A stretch of 64,000 bases of DNA from a bacterium. GTDB lineage: Bacteria; Pseudomonadota; Gammaproteobacteria; Burkholderiales; Burkholderiaceae_C. Numbering within the stretch: the first letter of the stretch is position 1; every line of letters starts with the position of its first letter. Shown here piece after piece: positions 17,700 to 27,384 of the stretch. Below the pieces are notes generated by a model. That model was not told the DNA's origin. It was given only the letters and a program-made list of their open reading frames with translations, and ran no database searches. The stretch covers positions 96,091 through 160,090 of the forward strand of contig JAVBXK010000026.1 of the NCBI GenBank assembly GCA_030824555.1. Direction: 5' to 3'. The translations under genes were made by a program, and so were the position numbers.

Positions 17700-17720
17700 A
17701 CGTTCAACCAAGTCGAACGT
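17700..17720. promoter_or_regulatory. Inverted repeat upstream of the giant gene
   Basis: ACGTTC (17700-17705) and GAACGT (17715-17720) flank a nine-base spacer in the 102-base gap between the SARP regulator and the giant gene, about 30 bases before the latter's start. It is a possible operator; a six-base arm could occur by chance. Confidence 0.3.
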
Positions 17721-17771
17721 TGGTCACGCATGCACCTTACTTGTCGAGCGTAAAAACTCCGTTGAAAGAAA

Positions 17772-20700
17772 TCAGACCGGAGATTCACAGCGGGAGCGCA
17801 AGCGCAGCAACTCAGGCTCCATGTAGTGGTCATCCCAATGGAGGCAGCGCTGCAGGGCGCAGTCCAACAGGTCTGCACAGTCTTGGTTTCGCCCCAGTCG
17901 AAACAGTGCATCGGCGTAGATAGAGAGCGGAGTCACTTCAAGTGCTGGCAGCGCTGCGCAAGTGGTCGCCAGACCCCGTTGCATGGTTTCAATTGCCCCT
18001 TGCACCTGTGCCTCTTGCGCTGGCCGGGCACAGATCGCCCAGCCCTGCATGACCTGAGCTATCGCTTGCCACAGCGTGAACGCATGTTTTTCCGCCAGTG
18101 CAAGCAACTCGCCAATGTGAAGGTGTACCAATTCAGCCTCGCCCTTCATGACCGCCAGTCGCAGCCAGCACGCCAGCGCAAAGCAAAGGGTATAGGGGTG
18201 GGACAGCTGTCTGGCCAGTGCGAGAGCACGTGCCTGGGCCTGCTCAGCAGCGGACATGTCACCTTGCAACCAAGCGACCCACGCGAGCAGTGCCAGACTG
18301 GTGACACCCGTGTCTTCGTGGAACAGTTGCAGCATTTCAGCCGGGAGGTGCGTGTCATACAGCGTCACAGCATCTTCAAGATAGCGTCGCGCGGTGGTCA
18401 GCTCTCCCAGCCACAGATGCGTGTTGCCATAGGCATAGGCAGTTTGCAAGCGGTAAAGCGGTGCAGCGCTGTGAGCGTGTTGTTGCAACTTGTCTACATA
18501 GCGCAGGGCATGCCGGTACCCGCCGTTGGAACTGGCGCCCAGCCACAGCCCATAGAGCGCCAAAAACACTTCCTGAGCGTTTTCTTGTGGCTTGCTTCTT
18601 GCCAAAACTTGGCCAAATACACTGCGTGTTTCCGCTGCGCCATAGCCTTTGATAGCCACTGTGGCGTTGCCTTCAGTCAGCAACAGACGCAACATGCGCG
18701 TGTCATTGGCAGTGGAAGCGGGCAGGCGTTCGAGAAGTTTGCAAGCATCTTGAAGGTGACTGATGGCTTCTGCGTATGCTGCCAGATCCAGGTCCAGCTT
18801 GGCGGCCTCTTCGAGCAGGCCTATGGCCGCAGGCAAGTCGCCAGCAAGGCTTGCGTGGCGAGCCAGCCAGTGCGGTGGATGCGCCATGGACAAGGCGCTT
18901 GCCTGCGCATTTTTTTGAATGGCACTGTGTATGTGGCGCAGCTCGGAGCGGGATGCGTTGGCATACAGAATGTCGCGTACCACGGTATGGTGGAAGCAAT
19001 ACTGGTTACCCAATCCGGGACGGATCAGTCCGTGTTGCTGCAGCGCGCGCAGGGCAAGGTAAAAGCGATCGTCGCTTTCTCCTGCAAACAGGCTGCGCAG
19101 AGTCACCGCACTGAATTCATCCCCCAATGCAGACGCAGTCAGTGCAATGCTGCGTAGCAGGCCATCCTGCGCCACAGGACGCAAAGCATAGTCTTCCATC
19201 GACGGCAAACTTGTGTCATTCGCGGTTGCTGCGGATTGGGCGAGTGTGAAAGATTCGATGTGTAACGGATTGCCTTGGGCGGAATCGATGATTTTCGAAA
19301 TTTCATTTTCACCCAATGTCTGACAGCACAGCGCCTCTATCAGCGCTCGGCTTTGCTCGGGCGGCAATGGTCCCAGCTCGATACGTGGCACCTGAGGTAG
19401 CCAGTTGGGGTCCAACGGATTGCGCGCGGTCAAAAGTAAAAAGCCGTCCTGCCTGCTGTCCACGAGTTCTTCAAGGACCTTGGTCGTAGAACTGTCTGCC
19501 CAATGAATATCTTCCACCACGACCAGCACGGCCTGGCTTTGGGTTAACTGGCCAAGCATGGTGTGCAAGGCATCATGCAGGCCATTGCGCCGAGCCCCTG
19601 GTGAAGCCAGAGATGACTCATACGGCAATGGCACCCCTGCCAACCAACCCAGCATCAGGCGATGCGGCAGCGCCAACACGAGCTGCGCTGTCCCCACCCA
19701 GTTGCTCAATTTCTGGGTGCGGGTGTTCAGGTCATCATCGGTCCCGATGCCACATTGCTCCTTGATAAAGGCAGATATCGGTGCGTAGGGTGTTTCACTG
19801 CACGTTTGGCGACATTGGAAAACCAGGGTAGGTACGGAATGGTCGCGTGATTGCATCAGCCACTGGACCAGCCTGGTCTTGCCGCAGCCCGCATCGCCAA
19901 TGAGCAAGGCAGCGCCGAGGCCGCTTGGCTGGGTTCTACTGGCCAGTCTTTTCAGCCTTGCGCGCTCTTGCTGGCGCCCAATCAGTATGGATGCCGCGCG
20001 CTGTGTCAACTTGGGCATGCTTGCCAAGCGATACGCCTGCATTTGCTCGTCCAAGGACACCTCGGCAGGGAGCTGCAATGGAATCAATTCAGGCAGTGTG
20101 GGTGCCTTTTTGACAAAAGAAGCTGTCGCCAAGATGTCCCCAGAGCGGCCGCACGTGACCAGACGCAGAGTGGTGTTGCTGATCAGGCCAAGGGCATCTG
20201 GGCTGTGCGGGTTCCTTGAAAACATCATGGGGCCGTGGTTGAGGCTCAGTCGCAGCAAGACATTGAGTGCTTGGGCTTGCTTGCGAATACTGTCGGCCGA
20301 GCGCATGGCACGCTGAATGGCATCGGGGATGTATTCAGGGTACCCAAAATAGGCCATCAGACTGCCATCCGGGGTGACGCAAGTGTGAGCACCCTGGCGC
20401 CGCGTCTCGCAGGCAACGAACTCACGGGCTTGTTGGAGAAACTGGAATTTTTGTGCGTCATCTCCCGCAAGGCAGCGAATCTCGACATAGAGCAACGTCA
20501 CCAGTCGAGTTTTTGGATTGGCTTCGTGCTGGGTTGGCGATCCCTTGGGCGCAGCTGTTGACGGCAAGTCAGTGCTTGCACGCAAACGCCCAACCAAAGC
20601 TTGCACTTCAGGGCTGGGTTGGGTATCCAGTTCCCGCTGAAACAGGCCGTGAACATAGTCAAAGTGGGCCAATGCCGTGGCAGTGCGCCCGTCGTCTACC

Positions 20701-21311
20701 AAAAGCTGCATCAGTCGCAAATGGAAAAGCTCGTTCCATGGATCGATAAGGGTCTGCTTTTGCATCAGCGCTATTTGCTGCGCCTTGTTGGAGACGACGG
20801 CAGGAAGGCACAGCAAGTGCTCGCTGAGGCTGAGCAAATGCTTATGGCTGATGAGGCGCTGTGTGTCTTGCCATTGCATGTAATCCGGCGCATCAGGCAG
20901 CGTGAAATTGGCCATGAACTCGCCGCTATAACCCAACATCAGGTCCATTGCCGCCGCTTGGTGTGTAGCGGCCAGACTGGAGTGGGTTACCGCTTGGCGC
21001 AGCAGCGCGATGTCGATGTAGTCCCCCTCATCAGGTGACAGCCAGACGTACTGGCGATCACCGCACACCCTGTGGGCACCCAGTATTTTTTTGAGCGCGT
21101 GTAAAGCATTGCGCAGATTGGCGCGTGCTGTATCTTCGGCATGATTCGGCCAAAGCAGGTAGGTCAATCGCTCGCGCCGCTGTCGGCCCTCCTCGCAAAC
21201 CAGAAATGCAAGCAGTGCCAGTACCTTGGCGTATGAAAAACGAATGGATGCCCCCAGACTGACATCCGGGCTTCCAAGAAACCGTACACACAGCCTGGTA
21301 GTTTGTTCCAT
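17772..21311 (-). CDS. SARP/BTAD-type transcriptional regulator with AAA ATPase and TPR region
   Basis: 1,179 residues, AfsR/MalT-like large regulator. Residues 1-100: OmpR-type winged helix (VRFLGSPDVSLG, RRERLTYLLWP, ARANLRNALHALKK). About 105-250: BTAD helical domain. About 265-440: a region resembling a class III nucleotide cyclase fold (TRLVTLLYVEIRCLAG..., GSLMAYFGYPE) that lacks obvious catalytic metal residues. About 445-720: AAA ATPase with Walker A GDAGCGKT near 472 and a Walker B-like VLVVVEDIHWADSS. The rest is helical TPR-like. It lies immediately upstream of the giant surface protein on the same strand, so that gene is the obvious target. ATP-dependent activation is inferred from family members. 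Confidence 0.88.
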   Translation of the reverse strand: MEQTTRLCVRFLGSPDVSLGASIRFSYAKVLALLAFLVCEEGRQRRERLTYLLWPNHAEDTARANLRNALHALKKILGAHRVCGDRQYVWLSPDEGDYIDIALLRQAVTHSSLAATHQAAAMDLMLGYSGEFMANFTLPDAPDYMQWQDTQRLISHKHLLSLSEHLLCLPAVVSNKAQQIALMQKQTLIDPWNELFHLRLMQLLVDDGRTATALAHFDYVHGLFQRELDTQPSPEVQALVGRLRASTDLPSTAAPKGSPTQHEANPKTRLVTLLYVEIRCLAGDDAQKFQFLQQAREFVACETRRQGAHTCVTPDGSLMAYFGYPEYIPDAIQRAMRSADSIRKQAQALNVLLRLSLNHGPMMFSRNPHSPDALGLISNTTLRLVTCGRSGDILATASFVKKAPTLPELIPLQLPAEVSLDEQMQAYRLASMPKLTQRAASILIGRQQERARLKRLASRTQPSGLGAALLIGDAGCGKTRLVQWLMQSRDHSVPTLVFQCRQTCSETPYAPISAFIKEQCGIGTDDDLNTRTQKLSNWVGTAQLVLALPHRLMLGWLAGVPLPYESSLASPGARRNGLHDALHTMLGQLTQSQAVLVVVEDIHWADSSTTKVLEELVDSRQDGFLLLTARNPLDPNWLPQVPRIELGPLPPEQSRALIEALCCQTLGENEISKIIDSAQGNPLHIESFTLAQSAATANDTSLPSMEDYALRPVAQDGLLRSIALTASALGDEFSAVTLRSLFAGESDDRFYLALRALQQHGLIRPGLGNQYCFHHTVVRDILYANASRSELRHIHSAIQKNAQASALSMAHPPHWLARHASLAGDLPAAIGLLEEAAKLDLDLAAYAEAISHLQDACKLLERLPASTANDTRMLRLLLTEGNATVAIKGYGAAETRSVFGQVLARSKPQENAQEVFLALYGLWLGASSNGGYRHALRYVDKLQQHAHSAAPLYRLQTAYAYGNTHLWLGELTTARRYLEDAVTLYDTHLPAEMLQLFHEDTGVTSLALLAWVAWLQGDMSAAEQAQARALALARQLSHPYTLCFALACWLRLAVMKGEAELVHLHIGELLALAEKHAFTLWQAIAQVMQGWAICARPAQEAQVQGAIETMQRGLATTCAALPALEVTPLSIYADALFRLGRNQDCADLLDCALQRCLHWDDHYMEPELLRLRSRCESPV

Positions 21312-21356
21312 TGACCGGGCTTTTGACTAGGGAAGGGGCCTGCAGAATTTAATGGT

Positions 21357-21371
21357 CATGTGTCCATGTGT
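21357..21371. repeat. Tandem ACACATG direct repeat before the SARP gene
   Basis: CATGTGT occurs at 21357-21363 and 21365-21371 (ACACATG twice on the minus strand, eight-base period), about 46 bases before the SARP start, in the 104-base gap after tldD. Direct repeats are the usual form of SARP sites, so autoregulation is possible. Confidence 0.3.
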
Positions 21372-21415
21372 CGGCGCTGCGCGCACCCAGGCTGGTTTCA
21401 CTGCAAAAAACCCGG

Positions 21416-22891
21416 TCAGGCCGTACCGCCCACCGTCAACCCGTCGATGCGCAGCGTGGGCTGGCCCACGCCCACGGGGACGCTCTGGCCCTCTTTTCCG
21501 CACACGCCCACGCCGCTGTCCAGCTTCATGTCGTTGCCGATCATGCTGATGCGGGTGAGTGCCTCGGGGCCGTTGCCTATCAGCGTGGCACCCTTCACCG
21601 GGTACTGGATCTTGCCGTTTTCCACCCAGTAGGCTTGGGATGCACTGAACACAAACTTGCCGCTGGTGATGTCCACCTGCCCGCCGCCGAAGTTGGTGGC
21701 GTACAGGCCTTTTTTGATGCTGGCCAGAACTTCCTCGGGGGCTTTGTCGCCACCCAGCATGTAGGTGTTGGTCATGCGGGGCATGGGGGTGTGGGCGTAG
21801 CTTTCGCGGCGGCCGTTTCCGGTGGGCTTCACGCCCATGAGGCGGGCGTTCAGGCTGTCCTGGATGTAGCCTTTCAAAATGCCGTCTTCGATCAGCACGT
21901 TTTTCTGGCTGGGGCAACCTTCGTCATCGACGTTCAAGCTGCCACGGCGGTCCGCAATGGTGCCGTCGTCGAGCACGGTCACGCCTTTGGCGGCCACGCG
22001 CTGGCCCATGCGGCCCGCGAACGCGCTGGAGCCTTTGCGGTTGAAGTCGCCTTCCAGCCCGTGGCCCACGGCCTCGTGCAGCAGCACACCGGGCCAGCCG
22101 GGGCCCAGCACCACGGCCATCTGACCTGCGGGTGCGGGGCGCGAATCGAGGTTGACCAGCGCCTGGTCCACGGCTTCGTTCACGTATTGGTTGACCAGCG
22201 TGTCGTCAAAGTAGGCAAACCCGAAACGGCCACCGCCACCTGACGAACCCACTTCGCGCCGGCCTGCCTGCTCGGCAATGACCGTGACCGACAGGCGCAC
22301 AAGCGGGCGCACATCGGCTGCCAGCGTGCCGTCGGCACGGGCCACCAGCACCACGTCGTACTCGGCGGCCAGCCCGGCCATGACTTGCAGCACACGGGGG
22401 TCACGGGCTTTGGCCAGTTTTTCCACCTTTTCCAGCAGGGCCACTTTGGCATTGCTGTCGAGCGTGGCAATGGGGTCGAGCCCGCCGTACAGGCTGCGCG
22501 AGGGTGCCACCTTTTTGGCACCCACTTTGCGCGTGGGCACTTTCACTTTGGCGTTTTGGCCGTGGGCACCGATGGTGCGCACGGTTTGCGCCGCATCGCT
22601 CAGGGCCGCCCAGCTCAAATCATCGGAGTAGGCAAAGGCCGTTTTTTCGCCGCTGACGGCGCGCACGCCCACGCCCTGATCGATGCTGAAGCTGCCGGAT
22701 TTGACGATGCCCTCTTCCAGGCTCCAGCCCTCGGCTCGGGTGTACTGAAAGTACAGGTCGGCATCGTCAGCACCGTGCGACAGGATGTCGCCCAGCGCAC
22801 GCTTCAAATGAGCCTCTGTCAGGTCGTAGGGAGCCAGCAGCAGGCCGTTGGCCACAGCCAGGCGTTCAAGGGTGGGTTCGCGTGAAATCAT
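21416..22891 (-). CDS. tldD: TldD metalloprotease subunit
   Basis: 491 residues, standard length. TldD with TldE forms a peptidase that degrades unfolded peptides and matures some modified peptides. The zinc motif HExxxH is HEAVGH at 272-277, within [22 protein letters not shown]; the C-terminal [17 protein letters not shown] and NTYMLGG blocks are intact. tldE is not in the window. It follows the dehydrogenase-like gene by about 70 bases; the tldD start at 22891 has no clear Shine-Dalgarno. Confidence 0.95.
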   Translation of the reverse strand: MISREPTLERLAVANGLLLAPYDLTEAHLKRALGDILSHGADDADLYFQYTRAEGWSLEEGIVKSGSFSIDQGVGVRAVSGEKTAFAYSDDLSWAALSDAAQTVRTIGAHGQNAKVKVPTRKVGAKKVAPSRSLYGGLDPIATLDSNAKVALLEKVEKLAKARDPRVLQVMAGLAAEYDVVLVARADGTLAADVRPLVRLSVTVIAEQAGRREVGSSGGGGRFGFAYFDDTLVNQYVNEAVDQALVNLDSRPAPAGQMAVVLGPGWPGVLLHEAVGHGLEGDFNRKGSSAFAGRMGQRVAAKGVTVLDDGTIADRRGSLNVDDEGCPSQKNVLIEDGILKGYIQDSLNARLMGVKPTGNGRRESYAHTPMPRMTNTYMLGGDKAPEEVLASIKKGLYATNFGGGQVDITSGKFVFSASQAYWVENGKIQYPVKGATLIGNGPEALTRISMIGNDMKLDSGVGVCGKEGQSVPVGVGQPTLRIDGLTVGGTA

Positions 22892-22963
22892 GGGTGCATT
22901 GTAGAAAGACCTGCGTCACCCGGCGCACGCAGGGCATTTACAAGCCAAAAATGGCCTCGCCGC

Positions 22964-23911
22964 TTACCTGATTTGCCCATGTTGCTGCAAAAATGCAAGC
23001 AATGCACCATCATCCAGCTCGGACAGGCCCGATTCGCATGCCGCGCGGAACACGGCCGAGGCACGCGCACCCAGCGGCCCTGAAAAACCGGCTTCGGCAG
23101 CGGCCTCGTTGGCCAGACGCGTGTCTTTGGCCAGCAGCGTCATGTGGGCGCGGGGTGACAGGTCGCCGGCGATGGCGCGGCGCATGCGGTCGGCACCGAT
23201 CCAGCTTTGCCCGCTGGAGCGCTCGATCACATCCAGCGTGGCGGGCAAATCCAGCCCCAGGTTGGATGCCAGCGCCAGCACCTCGGCCGCCCCCACCAGG
23301 TTGATGCCCGCCAGCAGGTTGTTGACCAGCTTGGTGCGGGCACCGTCGCCCAGCCGCTCACCCAGACGAAAAACAGGGTTGGCCAAGGCATTCAGCACCG
23401 ACTCGTGGGCCGCCACCACGGCAGCCGCGCCCGCCACCATGAGGCTCATGGTGCCTGCACGCGCACGCGCCGGGCCACCCGACATGGGCGCGTCGATGCC
23501 GTGCACGCCCTGCTGCGCCAGGCGCTGGGTCAGAGATTCGACATCGCCCGGCGAAATGGTGGGGCACCACATCACCGTCTGGCCGGGTTGCAACGCCTGC
23601 GCGGCACCCTGCTCAGGCCAGTGCAGGGTGTGTGCACCCTCGTCATCGCCATCGCCGTCACCCCACATCACGTCGCGGCATTGCGCGGCGTTGACCACCG
23701 CCACCACCATGAGGTCGCCAGGCGGCATGGCCCGCGCCAGCGCCACAGGGCTGGCAAACACTGTGGCGCCCCAGGCGGCGGCCTGGGCACACACGGCTGG
23801 GTCGATGTCGCACACAGCCACCGGCCAACCCAGGTCGCGCAAGCGCCCCACCATGGCCAGCCCCATGTTGCCTATGCCCACGAAAGAAACGGTCGGATGT
23901 ATCGGGGACAT
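22964..23911 (-). CDS. NAD(P)-dependent 3-hydroxyisobutyrate dehydrogenase-family protein
   Basis: 315 residues of the beta-hydroxyacid dehydrogenase family. The Rossmann loop is GIGNMGLAMVGRL near the N-terminus, the substrate motif is DAPMSGGPARARAGT, and the catalytic Lys lies in TKLVNNLLAGINL. The natural substrate (3-hydroxyisobutyrate, tartronate semialdehyde or other) is not clear; DGDDEGAHTLHWPE is an unusual acidic insert. It starts eight bases after the rodA stop, so the two are cotranscribed. The longer frame to 24448 lies inside rodA and is rejected. Confidence 0.9.
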   Translation of the reverse strand: MSPIHPTVSFVGIGNMGLAMVGRLRDLGWPVAVCDIDPAVCAQAAAWGATVFASPVALARAMPPGDLMVVAVVNAAQCRDVMWGDGDGDDEGAHTLHWPEQGAAQALQPGQTVMWCPTISPGDVESLTQRLAQQGVHGIDAPMSGGPARARAGTMSLMVAGAAAVVAAHESVLNALANPVFRLGERLGDGARTKLVNNLLAGINLVGAAEVLALASNLGLDLPATLDVIERSSGQSWIGADRMRRAIAGDLSPRAHMTLLAKDTRLANEAAAEAGFSGPLGARASAVFRAACESGLSELDDGALLAFLQQHGQIR

Positions 23912-23919
23912 GGTGGCTT

Positions 23920-25074
23920 TCAGGCTTGCATGAGGCGCTCGGCCTTGGCAATGGACATGAGCATGCCAATGCCCAACCCCAAGGTGACCATGGCCGTGCC
24001 GCCGTAACTGATGAACGGCAAGGGCACGCCCACCACCGGCAAAATGCCGCTGACCATGCCCATGTTGACAAAGGCGTACACAAAAAAGATGAGCGCAATG
24101 GCCCCGGCCAGCAAGCGCGAGAACATTGTGGGGGCATTCAAGGCAATGACCAGACCCCGGCCCACCAAGAACACAAAGGCCAGCACCAGCGCCACCACGC
24201 CCACCAGTCCGAATTCCTCGGAAAACGCGGCAAAAATGAAATCGGTGGTGCGCTCGGGGATGAACTCCAGGTGGGTTTGTGTGCCCTGCATGAAGCCCTT
24301 GCCCCACACCCCGCCCGAGCCGATGGCGATCATGCCCTGAATGGTGTGAAAACCCTTGCCCAGCGCGTCGCGCGTGGGGTCCATCAGGGTGCACACCCGC
24401 TGCTTCTGGTACTCGCGCAGCACGTGCCAATCGACGTCGGGCATGCACAGCTCGTTGCTGAAGGCCACCAAAGCCGTGACCCCCACGACACCCAGCAACA
24501 TGGGCGGCAACATGATTTTCCAGCTCAGGCCGGCAAAAAATATCACGAACAACCCGGCGGCAAACACCAGCAAAGCGGTACCCAGGTCAGGCTGCTTCAT
24601 GATCAGGCCAAAGGGCAGCAACAGCAGGCCAGCGGCCGCCCAGAAGTCGGTGTGGCGCAAATGCCCCTCGCGTCGCTGGAACCACCAGGCCAGCATGAGC
24701 GGCATGGCAATTTTCATGATTTCGCTGGGTTGGATCACCACCCCCACGTTCAGCCAGCGTGTGGCCCCTTTTTTGGTGATGCCAAACAGCGCCACAGCCA
24801 CCAGCAACGTCACCCCGACCACGTACAGCGGCACGGCAAAGGTCATGAGGCGTTGCGGTGGAATCTGCGCCACCCCGAACACCACGCACAGCGCAATCAC
24901 CATGTTGCGGGCATGGTCCACGAAACGCGTGCCGTGATCGAACCCGACCGAATACATGGTGGCCAGGCCCAGCGCGCACAGCAGCAGCACCGCCACCAGC
25001 AGCAAGGTGTCGAACCCGCTGAACCACGGCTTGATGCGCTGCAGCAGCGAGGGCTTGTCAAAAACAGTGGCCAT
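23920..25074 (-). CDS. rodA: RodA, SEDS-family peptidoglycan glycosyltransferase (elongasome)
   Basis: 384 residues with about ten membrane segments. RodA polymerises lipid II during cell elongation together with PBP2. SEDS landmarks include GATRWLNVG, IQPSEIMKIAMPL, KQPDLGTALL, SEEFGLVG and PLPFISYGGTAM. Its usual partners mrdA and mreBCD are not in this window: divergent yqiA lies directly upstream. FtsW, the division paralogue, is at 43.7-45 kb. Confidence 0.95.
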   Translation of the reverse strand: MATVFDKPSLLQRIKPWFSGFDTLLLVAVLLLCALGLATMYSVGFDHGTRFVDHARNMVIALCVVFGVAQIPPQRLMTFAVPLYVVGVTLLVAVALFGITKKGATRWLNVGVVIQPSEIMKIAMPLMLAWWFQRREGHLRHTDFWAAAGLLLLPFGLIMKQPDLGTALLVFAAGLFVIFFAGLSWKIMLPPMLLGVVGVTALVAFSNELCMPDVDWHVLREYQKQRVCTLMDPTRDALGKGFHTIQGMIAIGSGGVWGKGFMQGTQTHLEFIPERTTDFIFAAFSEEFGLVGVVALVLAFVFLVGRGLVIALNAPTMFSRLLAGAIALIFFVYAFVNMGMVSGILPVVGVPLPFISYGGTAMVTLGLGIGMLMSIAKAERLMQA

Positions 25075-25186
25075 CGGTTTGGGGAATTGTGAACAGGTGA
25101 AGCGGGGAAGGCATCGCTGAAGCCTGCGGCTTCATGGGGCACGGCGCACCCACCCGCTGCCGGGCAAGCCCCGTATTATCAAGTGC

Positions 25187-25891
25187 ATGCCTGATGCCCC
25201 CCCAATGTCCACTCCACCCGCCGCTTCGGTCACAGAGGCTGTGCGTTTTTCGGGTGCGTCCGAGCAACGCACGGGTGACGCCACCACGCCAGCCACGCAT
25301 TTGCTTTACCTGCACGGCTTCAGGTCATCGCCACAGTCGATGAAGGCGCAAAAAATGGCTGACTGGGTGGCGCGCAGCTTTCCTGGTGTGACGTTCTGGT
25401 GCCCGCAGTTGCCGCCCTCGCCCGCCCAGGCCATGGCGCTGGTGACGCAGGGCATGGCCGACTGGCCAGTGGGCCGCGTGGCCGTCATGGGCTCGTCGCT
25501 GGGTGGTTTTTATGCCACCTGGGTGGCCGAACACCTTGCTGTGGCAGCGGGCAGCCGCGCGGTGCTGATCAACCCCGCCGTGAACCCGGCGCGTGACCTG
25601 GCCCGCTACATCGGCGAACAGACCCTCTGGCACGACCCCGAGCAGACCTTTTTCTTCCGTCCTGAATTCGTGGACGAACTGCTGGCACAGGTTGTGCCAG
25701 TGCTGAGCCAACCCACCCGCTACCAGGTGTGGGCCGCCACCGGCGACGAGGTGCTGGACTGGCGCGACATGGCCGCGCGCTACGCCCGCACCCAGTTGCA
25801 GGTGGTGCCGGGGTCAGACCACGCGCTGTCCGACTTTGACAACCACCTGCCCGCCATCCTGGCCCACCTGAATCTGGTGACCAGCACCTGA
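25187..25891 (+). CDS. YqiA-like alpha/beta-hydrolase (esterase)
   Basis: 234 residues. The fold is that of YqiA/YcfP esterases: LLYLHGF oxyanion strand, nucleophile elbow GSSLGGFY, a late Asp (WAATGDEVLDW) and His (VPGSDHALSDF). The substrate is unknown. There is no Shine-Dalgarno; TATTAT lies seven bases before the ATG, which may indicate a leaderless message. The next Met is at 25205. It is divergent from rodA and convergent with the glycerophosphodiesterase gene. Confidence 0.85.
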   Translation: MPDAPPMSTPPAASVTEAVRFSGASEQRTGDATTPATHLLYLHGFRSSPQSMKAQKMADWVARSFPGVTFWCPQLPPSPAQAMALVTQGMADWPVGRVAVMGSSLGGFYATWVAEHLAVAAGSRAVLINPAVNPARDLARYIGEQTLWHDPEQTFFFRPEFVDELLAQVVPVLSQPTRYQVWAATGDEVLDWRDMAARYARTQLQVVPGSDHALSDFDNHLPAILAHLNLVTST

Positions 25892-25951
25892 CTGCCTGAA
25901 ACTGACCACCTGAACTGGCCGCCAGTCTGCCAGGCGACCAATGGAACGGAA

Positions 25952-26000
25952 ACAATAGCTTGAAGTACCCGACCGATAAGCGGTAGAGTACTTTTTTATC
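25952..26000. terminator. Terminator-like hairpin in AT-rich dispersed repeat, copy 3
   Basis: AAGTAC...ACCG pairs with CGGT...GTACTT around a three-base internal loop, followed by T6 (25992-25997). The repeat landmarks AATAGCT and ATAAGCGGTAGAG are present. It lies between convergent yqiA-like and glpQ-like genes, and its right end touches the stop codon of the latter. Confidence 0.7.
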
Positions 26001-27189
26001 AATAACCCATTTCTTTCAGGTAGTCCGCGCGGGCGGCCACGGCGGTATCGGAGAAATCGGAGAACAGGCCATCGATGCCTGCACGGTAGAACAGCAGGTA
26101 CTCGGCCTTGGGGTCACCCTTCAGGTCAGCGGTCAGGCGCTTGGCTTCGTTGCGGAAGGTCCAGGTGTGCACGGTCAGGCCCAGCTTGTGCGCATCGGCA
26201 ATCAAGCTTGTGGGCGCAGCAGAGCTGGTATCCATGTAATTGATGGCACCGTCCTTGTTCACGTCCACCATCCTGCCGTCGGCCCCGTAGGTGCCTTTGA
26301 CCGGCACGATGTAGGGCTTCCAGGGGCCCACGCCATCGGCGTATTTGGCGATCTCGGCCAGGCCTGCTGGCGTGACCATGGAGCCGAACAACTCGGTCTT
26401 GCCCGCACGCGTCCAGTCGTAGGGGCGGTCGAACGGGGCAGCGAACGTGACGGCACCGGTTTTGAAGTCGTAGTCGTCGCCGTCCACCAGTTGCACCAGG
26501 CGCACCTGGGTCTTGGTGTGCAGGTACTTGAGGTTGGTGGTTTCGAACGACTGGACGATGACGGGCGACGCCTTGGTGGTGTAGCCGTACTCGGCCAGCA
26601 CAGTCAGCAGGCGGTCTTCCAGCTTCAGGTTGGCATCCTGGTGGTAGGTGGGGTGCTTGGTTTCGGGGTACACGCCAATGGTTTTGCCACGCTTGGCGCC
26701 CTCTGTTTTGGCCAGGTTCAGCACCTCGCGGAACGTGGGGATCTGGTACAGGCCGTTGTAGGCGGTGCTGCGGTCACTCAGAGGCTGGATGGCGCGCAGG
26801 GTTTTGATTTCGGCCAGCGTGAAGTCGGTGGCAAACCAGCCTGTCTCAGCCACACCATCGACCATGCGGGTGGTTTTGCGGCTGGCAAACTCGGGGCGGC
26901 TGGCCACGTCGGTGGTGGCGGTGATGTTGGGTTCGTGGCGGGCTATCAGCTCGCCGTCCTGGGTGGCCACCAGGTCGGGCTCGATGAAGTCGGCCCCCAT
27001 CTCGATGGCTTTCAAGTACCCCTCCAGCGTGTGGTCAGGCAGGTAACCGGCGGCGCCGCGGTGACCGATGACCAGCGGCGCCTGGCCGTTGAGGGTTTTG
27101 AAGGGCTGGGCGTCGCTGCCACCGCAGGCAGACAAGGTCAGGGCAACGGCCACAGAAACGGCACTCAAGGGCAACAGGTGGGCAAACAT
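25999..27189 (-). CDS. glpQ: Glycerophosphodiester phosphodiesterase, lipoprotein
   Basis: 396 residues. It cleaves glycerophosphodiesters to glycerol 3-phosphate and alcohol. An N-terminal lipobox LSAC puts the lipidated Cys at 22, so it is anchored in the envelope. Catalytic residues of the GDPD fold are seen as H43 (IGHRGA), E70 and D72 (FIEPDLV) and H85 (ARHEPN). Near the C-terminus [12 protein letters not shown] fits an EF-hand/dockerin-like calcium loop. GGATTT-like sequence before the ATG is a weak ribosome site. The gene is divergent from the RNase II gene. Confidence 0.93.
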   Translation of the reverse strand: MFAHLLPLSAVSVAVALTLSACGGSDAQPFKTLNGQAPLVIGHRGAAGYLPDHTLEGYLKAIEMGADFIEPDLVATQDGELIARHEPNITATTDVASRPEFASRKTTRMVDGVAETGWFATDFTLAEIKTLRAIQPLSDRSTAYNGLYQIPTFREVLNLAKTEGAKRGKTIGVYPETKHPTYHQDANLKLEDRLLTVLAEYGYTTKASPVIVQSFETTNLKYLHTKTQVRLVQLVDGDDYDFKTGAVTFAAPFDRPYDWTRAGKTELFGSMVTPAGLAEIAKYADGVGPWKPYIVPVKGTYGADGRMVDVNKDGAINYMDTSSAAPTSLIADAHKLGLTVHTWTFRNEAKRLTADLKGDPKAEYLLFYRAGIDGLFSDFSDTAVAARADYLKEMGY

Positions 27190-27384
27190 GGGAAATCCTC
27201 ATCCTCTGGGTTGAAAAACGCGCAGTCTGTTGGCCCGCCGTGTCAGGCCGATGACACCCCGGATCAGCGGGCACACACATCCCCCTGCACATCAGCCGTC
27301 CATGTCACCCCGGCGCTACACTGCTGCGCTGTGTCAGCGCCTGACGGCGCGGCTCCCCCCGATTCCGTTGAACGAAAGCTCCCG

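Noticed and set aside
26167..27384. 5' extension of the RNase II frame by about 400 codons
   Set aside because: It runs antisense across the well-supported glpQ-like gene, and its residues have no RNase features.
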